Notes under the pieces: model-generated | Database searches by the model: none | What the model was told of the DNA's origin: nothing | Seen by the model: only the letters and a program-made list of their open reading frames with translations | Made by a program: the position numbers and the translations under genes | DNA from: JBDREC01 sp043820105 [NCBI: Pseudomonadota bacterium] | Lineage (GTDB): Bacteria; Bdellovibrionota_F; JAHFAK01 | NCBI GenBank assembly: GCA_043820105.1 | Contig: JBDREC010000059.1 | Coordinates: 1-11,883 of the forward strand | DNA length: 11,883 bases | Direction of reading: 5' to 3' | Shown here: piece after piece, positions 6,118-11,883 of the stretch | How the letters are laid out: each line of letters opens with the position of its first letter | Position numbering within the stretch: position 1 is the first letter of the stretch

Positions 6118-6299
6118 CTTGTTCCCTAAGAAATATACTACATCACCATCGTTGAAAATAATCAATAATCAACAATCAATTTTCAATAATCAATGAATAC
6201 TGAATACTAAATACTGAATACTGAATACTAAATACTGAATACCAAATACCAATCTTACCACTTACCACTTACCACTTGTTCCCATGTTCCCTTGTTTAC
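6118..6299. repeat. Composite heptamer repeat, unit 3
   Basis: Its first 125 bases are a perfect direct repeat of unit 2 at an offset of 192. It then has fewer TGAATAC copies, only three TTACCAC copies (6255-6275) and three octamers, TTGTTCCC, ATGTTCCC and TTGTTTAC (6276-6299). The last octamer contains the stop codon of the zinc-ribbon gene on the other strand. Confidence 0.85.
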
Positions 6300-6649
6300 G
6301 CAAAATTAAGCCCACAATCAGGACACTCAGTTTCTTTTGTCGAAAACACTGTTCCACAGGCAGGGCAGGTGGCTTTTTCTTTTTCTGGGTCAAATACCTC
6401 ATTAATTTGATCAATATTTATATCAAGACCATCAAATAGTTTTTCTTGTTCTTTTTTCATCATGTCTTGAAAGATGCTTATATGCTCTTTTTGGATCCAT
6501 ACTTCAACTGTTGTTTTGCAACCTTTTGTACATGTTTCTTCATTATGCCTGATTTCAAGATCAGCTTTTCTTTCCATCATATTATATTTAAGTCTCTTAG
6601 CTTCATTAATTTCAATGGTTCCAATCAACAATAATTCTTTCTCTTCCAT
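6296..6649 (-). CDS. Unrecognised zinc-ribbon protein, 117 residues
   Basis: The C-terminus is a clear zinc ribbon, CPACG (95-99) and CPDCG (109-113) with ten residues between the cysteine pairs, ending in LNFA. A second cysteine pair, CTKGC (40-44), sits in the N-terminal part, which looks like a mixed alpha/beta domain followed by a charged helix (MMKKEQEKLFDGL, 63-75). I do not recognise the N-terminal domain. There is no signal peptide, so the protein should be cytoplasmic; such ribbons often bind nucleic acid or protein partners. AAGGA lies just upstream of the ATG at 6649, and a promoter is visible at 6681-6708. The stop codon lies inside the last octamer of the repeat block, so the gene is hemmed in by repeats on both sides. 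Confidence 0.7.
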   Translation of the reverse strand: MEEKELLLIGTIEINEAKRLKYNMMERKADLEIRHNEETCTKGCKTTVEVWIQKEHISIFQDMMKKEQEKLFDGLDINIDQINEVFDPEKEKATCPACGTVFSTKETECPDCGLNFA

Positions 6650-6680
6650 CTTGTATCCTTTTTTTATTTATTTTAGTGTA

Positions 6681-6708
6681 ATCCTAATTTTCTTATCTAT
6701 ATTGTCAA
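6681..6708 (-). promoter_or_regulatory. Promoter and possible operator of the zinc-ribbon gene
   Basis: On the minus strand a perfect -35 TTGACA (6708-6703) is followed after 16 bases by TAGGAT (6686-6681), four of six matches to a -10. A 7-bp perfect inverted repeat, ATCTATA (6695-6701) and TATAGAT (6710-6716), is centred on the -35 box and could be a repressor site. Confidence 0.5.
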
Positions 6709-6741
6709 CTATAGATCGATAATAATTGAGTGATAGAGCGC

Positions 6742-6789
6742 AAGGGAACAGGGGAACAGGAGAACAAGAGCTCAAGGGAATAAGAGATA
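6742..6789. repeat. Octamer repeat array, inverted relative to the main block
   Basis: Reads in eights: AAGGGAAC, AGGGGAAC, AGGAGAAC, AAGAGCTC, AAGGGAAT, AAGAGATA. The consensus is the reverse complement of the TTGTTCCC octamers at 5911-5934 and 6276-6299, so the zinc-ribbon gene lies between oppositely oriented arrays. Confidence 0.7.
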
Positions 6790-6802
6790 ATATATGATTG
6801 TG

Positions 6803-6819
6803 AACGATTCCTACTCGTT
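6803..6819. other. Small hairpin between two repeat patches
   Basis: AACGA (6803-6807) pairs with TCGTT (6815-6819) around a seven-base loop. Read on the minus strand it follows the metallopeptidase gene but lacks a T-run, so it is at best a poor terminator. Confidence 0.25.
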
Positions 6820-6832
6820 ACTAGCTTTTTCT

Positions 6833-6853
6833 ACCAGCAGCCAGCAACCAATT
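6833..6853. repeat. Short heptamer patch ACCAGCA/GCCAGCA/ACCAATT
   Basis: Three heptamers of the ACCAGTC type seen at 4954-4981, just before the metallopeptidase stop codon at 6860-6862. Confidence 0.5.
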
Positions 6854-6859
6854 CCACTC

Positions 6860-8971
6860 CTAAAGCCCCCAATACTCAAAATATGCATCATTTGTAAAGG
6901 CTCTCCCCAGAAAGTCACTGACCATTTCTGAAGCCTCCTTTGAAGCTCCTGGTTCGTATATATATTGTCTTAACAAATCACCATTTGTAGTGTCATCCAA
7001 AATATTGTCTGTAAATTGGGATAATAAATCAGTTGCAATAACAGCTGACCAAAGATAGACATATGATCTTGATTCATAGCCTCCACCTGCTAAGGTTTCA
7101 GAAAAGGTATAAAGGTTTGTTTCTGGTCCATAATTTAAGGCTAAATAGGTTTCGCCTATATTTTGAGTGAATTCCTGAAGACCTTGGCTTCCTTCTGTAT
7201 TATAAGAGGAATGCAAGCTTAAATCCATTAAATCCCAATAATTTGAATCATTCATGAAAACATATTTTGAAGGTCCATAGTAATTGTTATTATACATATT
7301 ATCTACTATTGCATCTGTAATTACATCTCCGGTTAAATAGTGCTTTGCGAATGATTTTATTATATTCTTGTTATATGTAAGATATTCAAAAAACATTGAC
7401 GGAACTTCAACAAAATCCCACTCTACAAATAAGCTTGAGTGAAAATAATATTGATTTGTTCCTAGAGCTGAATGAAGAGCATGGCCCAGTTCGTGAAACA
7501 ATACTCTAACATCCTCAAAACTTAATAAAATATAATCTTCATCATATAAGTTCTTTTCCATTCCCATTTCAATAATACAAGCTGGGACTAATTTCGTGTT
7601 GTTTACATGTTTTGTTTCATAAAGATTAAGTGTTGCTCCATAGGCATCTTTATATTCTCTTGTAAAAAGATCTAAATAGATTCTACCCAGAAGTTCGCTG
7701 TTGTAACCGGAATATACGTTTAATAAGGAAACATCTTCATGCCATGCTTTTGGGGACGCACTTCTTTCAATATTTATATCAAACAAGGTATCTGCAATAT
7801 TTATTAAAGCATCCAAAACACTTTCATATTCAAAGTATTCATAACTGGTATCTACTACTCCATTATAATCATTTATTATTAAATTGGCTATTCCAATTGG
7901 CAAATCCTTGTGTTCTAAATCTTCATCTGTTTCCAGCGCATCTTGAAATGCATTTTCAATCTCATCTATATCTTCATGGGCTTTAACAAGAACTTGTTCA
8001 TTAATTGTTGTTATAAAAGCAAGTACAGTTTCAGCATCTCCTGCCATTGTTGTTGATAAAACAAAGTCAGAAAAATTTTCATAGCCATACATTGAGGCTA
8101 TTTCATTTCTTAATGAAAGCATTTCTTTTAATATTTCAATATTGTCATTAACAGCAACATTGTAAAAATCATTATAAACTGTTTCTCTTGTTTCAGGATT
8201 TGTGGCGGCATTTATTATGTAAGGATAATAATCTCTTGTGTAGGTATATGTTCCATCATCTGACTCTAGATATGATAGAATTGTATCAGATACGCCTGTA
8301 AGTTCGCCTTCTGTAAATTCAAGAGTACTTGAATGATTTGAAATGTAGTATTCATAGTAGGCTTCTTGTTCATAAAGGTCATCTCTTAAGTCAATATAAT
8401 TATCATGGTCATCACCTGAAAAATTAGCGCCAGCATTGCGTAGTTCCTGCAAGACTATTGTTAATAATCTTTCTTGGCTCCCTACTAGATCAAGAGCTTC
8501 ATCTGTGAGAGAATAGTTATATACAATGTTATAGGTTTCGTTGTCATTAAACTCAGTATCTGCCCAATCCGAAAGATCATACCAAGCATCTTCTGCTTCA
8601 AATACTATGCTGTCATTGGGATATAAATACATTAGTTGTTCTACAATGTAATATAATCTGAAATAAATATAAGCCATGTCATCAATAGCTAATAAGACTT
8701 TATCAAAACTATTATCTGCATTGATCTTAAAATCATCTAATAATAGATTAAGTATATCAAGGATCTCTTTTTTTGCATCTTCTATGTCATCATCTGTTAT
8801 ACTTGAAAAATCTATCTGTTCATTTAAGTCTATTGGAAAAAAGACATTTGTAAATTCAATTTCATCAAGATCTGATGTAGTGTTTTCTCCTTCAGTATCA
8901 GAAGAGCTAAGTGTGCATGATAATAAAAAGATGTAAACTAATGAAAAAATAAGATAAATAAGTTTTTTCAT
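6860..8971 (-). CDS. M3-family zinc metallopeptidase lipoprotein
   Basis: An oligopeptidase of family M3 (thimet oligopeptidase, oligopeptidase F and Dcp group), which cut short peptides. The zinc motif is H493-E494-L-G-H497 in FHELGHALH. The third ligand is E522 in DFVEVPSMFFEY, 29 residues after H493, the exact family spacing. The conserved C-terminal segment is GGGYESRSYVYLWS (629-642). The N-terminus is a lipoprotein signal peptide with lipobox FLLSC, so C19 is the likely lipidated residue, followed by an acidic S/T/D/E linker. Most M3 enzymes are cytosolic, so envelope anchoring is noteworthy. The histidine that precedes LAGGY in thimet oligopeptidase seems replaced by threonine (T626), with one extra glycine. 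No clear ribosome binding site precedes the ATG. The upstream lipoprotein gene ends 76 bases away on the same strand, so co-transcription is possible. Confidence 0.88.
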   Translation of the reverse strand: MKKLIYLIFSLVYIFLLSCTLSSSDTEGENTTSDLDEIEFTNVFFPIDLNEQIDFSSITDDDIEDAKKEILDILNLLLDDFKINADNSFDKVLLAIDDMAYIYFRLYYIVEQLMYLYPNDSIVFEAEDAWYDLSDWADTEFNDNETYNIVYNYSLTDEALDLVGSQERLLTIVLQELRNAGANFSGDDHDNYIDLRDDLYEQEAYYEYYISNHSSTLEFTEGELTGVSDTILSYLESDDGTYTYTRDYYPYIINAATNPETRETVYNDFYNVAVNDNIEILKEMLSLRNEIASMYGYENFSDFVLSTTMAGDAETVLAFITTINEQVLVKAHEDIDEIENAFQDALETDEDLEHKDLPIGIANLIINDYNGVVDTSYEYFEYESVLDALINIADTLFDINIERSASPKAWHEDVSLLNVYSGYNSELLGRIYLDLFTREYKDAYGATLNLYETKHVNNTKLVPACIIEMGMEKNLYDEDYILLSFEDVRVLFHELGHALHSALGTNQYYFHSSLFVEWDFVEVPSMFFEYLTYNKNIIKSFAKHYLTGDVITDAIVDNMYNNNYYGPSKYVFMNDSNYWDLMDLSLHSSYNTEGSQGLQEFTQNIGETYLALNYGPETNLYTFSETLAGGGYESRSYVYLWSAVIATDLLSQFTDNILDDTTNGDLLRQYIYEPGASKEASEMVSDFLGRAFTNDAYFEYWGL

Positions 8972-9047
8972 ATAATCACATAAAAATTGTTTTAATGAAA
9001 ATTATTTTAATAGATTTTTATGAAATTACAATTGTTTTTAAAATATT

Positions 9048-11312
9048 TTACCAAACCTTAAAAATCCCAATATTACTTGATTCATAAAAAACTGATAAGG
9101 TTCCATCATTAAAGAAATAAGGGCTAATGCTTGCTGACCAGCTTATTTCTGATTCAAGTTCCCATGGTGTTGTGCTTACTTCTGATCCATTTGCGATGCC
9201 TAAAATTATATTTGGCCTGGTTCCTGCTTCTTCTGTTAAAGTATTCCATAATTGATATCCAACTGCAAAGCGACCGTCCCTTGCGCCTTCAACTTGTATT
9301 TCCCAATATCCTCGTTCATTTCGTTGATATGAAGTAACATCTGTCAGAGTTGTAAGTGTTTGGGAAGCCCCGATTTGATTGCCCTCTGTATCAAAGATTT
9401 TTATTCTTATTTCGGCAGTTTCGTTTCCCATATCGTAGCAGTAGGCGAGAATAAAATATTTGTCATAGATAATTCCAAGATCATTACCTATTTTTACCAT
9501 AGAATTTGCTGATGACTCTACCTGTTGTGTAGTCCATGAAATGATTTCACCAGAATCATTTAGCTTGCCAATTGTGAGTGCCTGGTCCTCTGAATATTCC
9601 ACTGCTCCCCCGACAAAGGCAAAGGTCTTGTCATCTGTAAGTTCAATGGCTTCAACCCAAAGTGCATTTTCTCCCATTTCTATTGTTTTTGTATCATTTA
9701 TTACACCTGTTTGTGTATTAAAATACACATATTTTTTTTCGTGATCATTGGAAAGCATTAAGCCATCACCATTATTATTAACCGCGATCTTTTGAATAAA
9801 TTCAGTTGTAGTAAACTCTTTTTCATTTTTAAGGTCTAATGCATAGTCAGTGATTACCAGACGGTCATTTAGAGCTCCACCACTATCAACAATTATTGCT
9901 ATATTGCTTCCGTCTGAAGCAACATCTGCTGGGTATTCAGTATTATTTACTGGTGCTATAGGCACTGTTCCATTTGAAAGAAGTTGTCCTGCTTTTGAAA
10001 AGGCCATCATATAAATTGAGCCGGAAGTATCATTGCCATCGCCAGATTCATATATTAATCCTACACCCTGGGTACCATATTTAACAGACTTGGTTCTTGT
10101 AACATCTTCATAAATAAAATTATTTACATCCAATGAATCATAAGATAATGTTATAGATTCTTCTTCTTCAGGAAAATCAGCAATTAAATAAATCTCAGGT
10201 GTCCAGTATGAAGTATTTCCACTATTATCAACAACTACAATTGTTGGTCTTATTATTCCCGTCTGGCCTTGTGGATCGACCGTTATTGTTGCAAAGCCTT
10301 CTATTTCGCCTGTTTCAGCAACAGTTACGATTCCATAATCATCATTGATATCATAAAAACTTATGTCTGAGGCATTTGGATCATATGCAGAAACTTCAAG
10401 CTCGTAAGTATCATTACTTAAAACTGTTATTTTTGCATTATCTCTTCTGCAGGCTGTTGTAAAATCAGGACCAGCATCTGGATCAACGCCTTCGAAATCA
10501 GCTTCTTCGGAAAATTCTTCGGATGTAAAATACTTTTCTTCATCAGCAACTGTCAAGGTTCCAAAGTCAATGGTGGTGTTTTCTGATATATTATCACTAA
10601 CATTAAAAAAGCTTTCATACGAGTCAGAATTTATATAAGCAAAATCACCAAGGTGTATTTTTACCAGACTAGTATTTTCAATAGCATAGGCAAAAACTGA
10701 AAGAACAATGATGTTTCCCTGCACTTTTTCAAGGCTTGTTGTAATATCAAACTGCTCATTTGAATCAAGAAACATGGAATATTTGTAAATCACTTCATTT
10801 AAAGTATCAAATGCAAGGATATCTACTGAAATTAAAGTTGTAGTATCTATTGTTGAAAACTTGAAGCTAGAAGAGGCTTTTAAGTCAATTTCTGATAAAG
10901 TTTGATTAGTTGAGATACTAAATCCAGCACTTGTTGCATCATTTCTTGTTATTATGTCATTTCTTGAAATTATGTCAGATCTTACAATAATTGAAGCAAT
11001 GTCTATGCCTCCTGAAAAATAAACAGGATCTTCAATTGCTGTAGATGGAGTCTGACTTTCATCAATTATTGTTAAACTATTATTTGAGCTTTCACTTGTG
11101 TCAGGACTCGAAGATTCATTTCCTGACGTTTCTGATGATTCATCATTAGCCGTTTCTTCTGAAGAATCATCCTGTCCGCTTTCACTTGTTTCATCAGTAC
11201 CTGTTGAATTATTTCTTGGATTATCACCTGAATCATCAAAACATGAAAGAAAAGAAAAAAGGAAAAATATCAAAAGAATCTTAAATATTAAGCTCTTATC
11301 CAGGATGTTCAA
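9048..11312 (-). CDS. Large secreted lipoprotein, low-complexity linker plus beta-rich domains
   Basis: I do not recognise the family. The start is probably TTG at 11312, eight bases from the site AAGGTGGGGG; a GTG at 11327 overlaps that site and is less likely. Counting from TTG (754 residues), a basic and hydrophobic signal peptide ends in lipobox FLSC, with C24 lipidated. Residues about 27-80 are a low-complexity S/T/D/E/N linker. Residues 108-125 are three tandem hexapeptides (IIVRSD, IISRND, IITRND). Residues about 290-380 look like an Ig- or cadherin-like beta domain (YELEVSAYDPNASDISFYDI, then PTIVVVDNSGNTSYW). The remainder has recurring strand pairs (GLIYESGDG, IAIIVDSGG, LGIIYDKYFI, FAVGYQLWN, LSVFYESSN) compatible with a beta-propeller. 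A surface or periplasmic binding role is possible but not shown. Confidence 0.75.
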   Translation of the reverse strand: MNILDKSLIFKILLIFFLFSFLSCFDDSGDNPRNNSTGTDETSESGQDDSSEETANDESSETSGNESSSPDTSESSNNSLTIIDESQTPSTAIEDPVYFSGGIDIASIIVRSDIISRNDIITRNDATSAGFSISTNQTLSEIDLKASSSFKFSTIDTTTLISVDILAFDTLNEVIYKYSMFLDSNEQFDITTSLEKVQGNIIVLSVFAYAIENTSLVKIHLGDFAYINSDSYESFFNVSDNISENTTIDFGTLTVADEEKYFTSEEFSEEADFEGVDPDAGPDFTTACRRDNAKITVLSNDTYELEVSAYDPNASDISFYDINDDYGIVTVAETGEIEGFATITVDPQGQTGIIRPTIVVVDNSGNTSYWTPEIYLIADFPEEEESITLSYDSLDVNNFIYEDVTRTKSVKYGTQGVGLIYESGDGNDTSGSIYMMAFSKAGQLLSNGTVPIAPVNNTEYPADVASDGSNIAIIVDSGGALNDRLVITDYALDLKNEKEFTTTEFIQKIAVNNNGDGLMLSNDHEKKYVYFNTQTGVINDTKTIEMGENALWVEAIELTDDKTFAFVGGAVEYSEDQALTIGKLNDSGEIISWTTQQVESSANSMVKIGNDLGIIYDKYFILAYCYDMGNETAEIRIKIFDTEGNQIGASQTLTTLTDVTSYQRNERGYWEIQVEGARDGRFAVGYQLWNTLTEEAGTRPNIILGIANGSEVSTTPWELESEISWSASISPYFFNDGTLSVFYESSNIGIFKVW
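10939..10992 (-). repeat. Three tandem 18-bp repeats encoding (I-I-x-R-x-D)3
   Basis: Imperfect 18-bp copies at 10939-10956, 10957-10974 and 10975-10992 lie in frame within the large lipoprotein gene. Confidence 0.7.
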
Positions 11313-11320
11313 TTGATGTT

Positions 11321-11330
11321 CCCCCACCTT
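11321..11330 (-). promoter_or_regulatory. Ribosome binding site that decides a TTG start
   Basis: AAGGTGGGGG on the minus strand ends eight bases before TTG 11312. The GTG that would give a five-residue longer protein lies inside this site. Confidence 0.5.
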
Positions 11331-11346
11331 TTTAAGTTTATTACTT

Positions 11347-11375
11347 ATTATAGCATATTAATACAATTAATTGAA
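11347..11375 (-). promoter_or_regulatory. Promoter of the large lipoprotein gene, extended -10
   Basis: On the minus strand TGCTATAAT contains a perfect -10 (11352-11347) with the TGn extension. TTCAAT (11375-11370), 17 bases away, is a weak -35. The predicted leader is short. Confidence 0.6.
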
Positions 11376-11423
11376 GTGCTTTTTATCACTTGCTGCAATT
11401 CAGACAGCTATGTTTCTGATAAT

Positions 11424-11452
11424 TTGAATAAATATATTGAATATGATATAAT
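11424..11452 (+). promoter_or_regulatory. Promoter of the small membrane-protein gene
   Basis: TTGAAT (11424-11429) and a perfect TATAAT (11447-11452) are separated by 17 bases. The -10 lies about 78 bases before the ATG, so a leader of about 70 bases is expected, ending in the poly-G site. It diverges from the lipoprotein promoter about 95 bases away. Confidence 0.65.
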
Positions 11453-11517
11453 AAAAAAATCTGTCAAAGTAAGTAGAAAATCAATAAGTAAGGTTTTGTA
11501 AAACATAATCCCGTAAA

Positions 11518-11526
11518 GGGGGGGGG
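11518..11526 (+). promoter_or_regulatory. Run of nine G forming or extending the ribosome binding site
   Basis: AAAGGGGGGGGG ends four bases before ATG 11531. A homopolymer of this length stands out in AT-rich DNA and is prone to length change by slippage, which would alter the spacing of the ribosome binding site. Confidence 0.6.
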
Positions 11527-11530
11527 CAAA

Positions 11531-11797
11531 ATGAAAAAGAAACTAAAAATACCAGCACTTATAATAGCAATAGCTACATTATTAATGGCTTTATCATTAG
11601 GAATCGTTGGCTTTTGTGGTGGGAAAGATGAGGCAAGCCAGCCAGAAAACTCAAATTCACAAAATAATCTTTCTGAGATGATGATTAAAGCAAATATTAT
11701 TAATCCTGCACAAAGCCTTTCCCAAGAAGCTAAATATACTGTAATGAAGAGCATTTTATCGATAGTGCCTCAAAAGAGATTCGAGCTTAAAATATAG
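11531..11797 (+). CDS. Small membrane-anchored or exported protein, 88 residues
   Basis: I do not recognise this protein. A basic start (MKKKLK) is followed by a hydrophobic segment (residues 7-28) and then FCGGKDEASQ. C29 could suggest a lipoprotein, but the residue before it is phenylalanine, so the lipobox is poor and a membrane anchor is as likely. Residues 32-48 are a polar, N/S-rich linker. The rest (LSQEAKYTVMKSILSIVPQKRF and neighbours, 62-84) looks helical and short, so the gene may be truncated at its 3' end. A good promoter lies upstream, and the ribosome binding site is in the G9 tract. The stop codon lies in the loop of an inverted repeat (11753-11820). It diverges from the lipoprotein operon. 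Confidence 0.6.
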   Translation: MKKKLKIPALIIAIATLLMALSLGIVGFCGGKDEASQPENSNSQNNLSEMMIKANIINPAQSLSQEAKYTVMKSILSIVPQKRFELKI

Positions 11798-11820
11798 GCA
11801 AATGGCATTATCGATAAAAT
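11753..11820. repeat. 17-bp inverted repeat spanning the end of the small gene
   Basis: Arms 11753-11769 and 11804-11820 match at 16 of 17 positions around a 34-base spacer, and each contains ATCGAT. There is no T-run as in an intrinsic terminator. The left arm codes for protein and the stop codon at 11795-11797 is in the loop. Confidence 0.6.
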
Positions 11821-11883
11821 TTATTGAACTAAGCCGACTGAGGCAAGGGACATTGAATTATCTATTATATGGGGATAGTATTA

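Noticed and set aside
5869-6275. TTACCAC and TGAATAC arrays as a CRISPR
   Set aside because: The units are seven bases, contiguous and without unique spacers, and no cas genes are present.
6446-6722. Plus-strand frames opposite the zinc-ribbon gene
   Set aside because: The minus strand has the zinc ribbon, a ribosome binding site and a promoter; the plus frames have none of these.
7744-9744. Several plus-strand frames opposite the two lipoprotein genes
   Set aside because: They are short, without start signals, and antisense to long genes with signal peptides and an M3 zinc site.
11313-11501. 62-residue plus-strand frame with a lipoprotein-like FITCCNSD
   Set aside because: It starts antisense to the lipoprotein start, has no ribosome binding site and runs through both divergent promoters.
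11464-11754. 96-residue minus-strand frame opposite the small membrane protein
   Set aside because: It is a shadow of the gene at 11531, which has a promoter, ribosome binding site and signal-like N-terminus.

Overview
The window is a strongly AT-rich bacterial accessory region: eight intact or probable genes, two partial or broken ones, and unusually many repeats. Two proteins carry clear lipoprotein signal peptides, so the host is probably a diderm with a lipoprotein export system. The phylum cannot be fixed from this window; a spirochaete or another low-GC environmental Gram-negative is only a guess. TGA is used as a stop codon.

Layout. (1) Positions 1-189, minus strand: the start of an unknown gene, translationally coupled (TAATG) to the C-terminal remnant of a PD-(D/E)XK/RecB-like nuclease. 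(2) 213-1284: a REP-associated tyrosine transposase (HUH, Y1) enclosed by 26-bp perfect inverted repeats, the right one containing the transposase stop codon. (3) 1326-1814: an unrecognised acidic, cysteine-containing protein, followed by about 430 bp without genes that hold an IS- or MITE-like inverted repeat. (4) 2245-3192: a class II Fic protein with a C-terminal helix-turn-helix, whose stop codon coincides with the end of an IS. (5) 3190 to about 4948: an IS21-family remnant with intact istB and only the C-terminal part of istA. A 158-bp palindromic element with DnaA-box-like arms lies between istB and the IS end. (6) 5079-5760: a two-gene module of an AbiEii-like nucleotidyltransferase and a 57-residue partner, a candidate toxin-antitoxin or defence pair. 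(7) 5783-6299: three copies of a composite repeat built almost wholly of heptamers and octamers. (8) 6296-6649: an unrecognised zinc-ribbon protein, with more repeats on its other side. (9) 6860-11312, minus strand: an M3-family metallopeptidase lipoprotein and a large low-complexity, beta-rich lipoprotein. (10) 11531-11797: a short membrane-anchored protein whose ribosome binding site lies against a run of nine G, with divergent promoters upstream.

How it fits together. Positions 1-6860 look like an insertion-prone landing zone: two transposable elements, Fic and nucleotidyltransferase modules, and short-period repeats at nearly every junction. Positions 6860-11800 look like a cell-envelope locus. 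The strongest leads are the period-7/period-8 repeat system that brackets genes, the palindromic element inside the IS21 remnant, and the nucleotidyltransferase/partner pair. Nothing here proves a new system.
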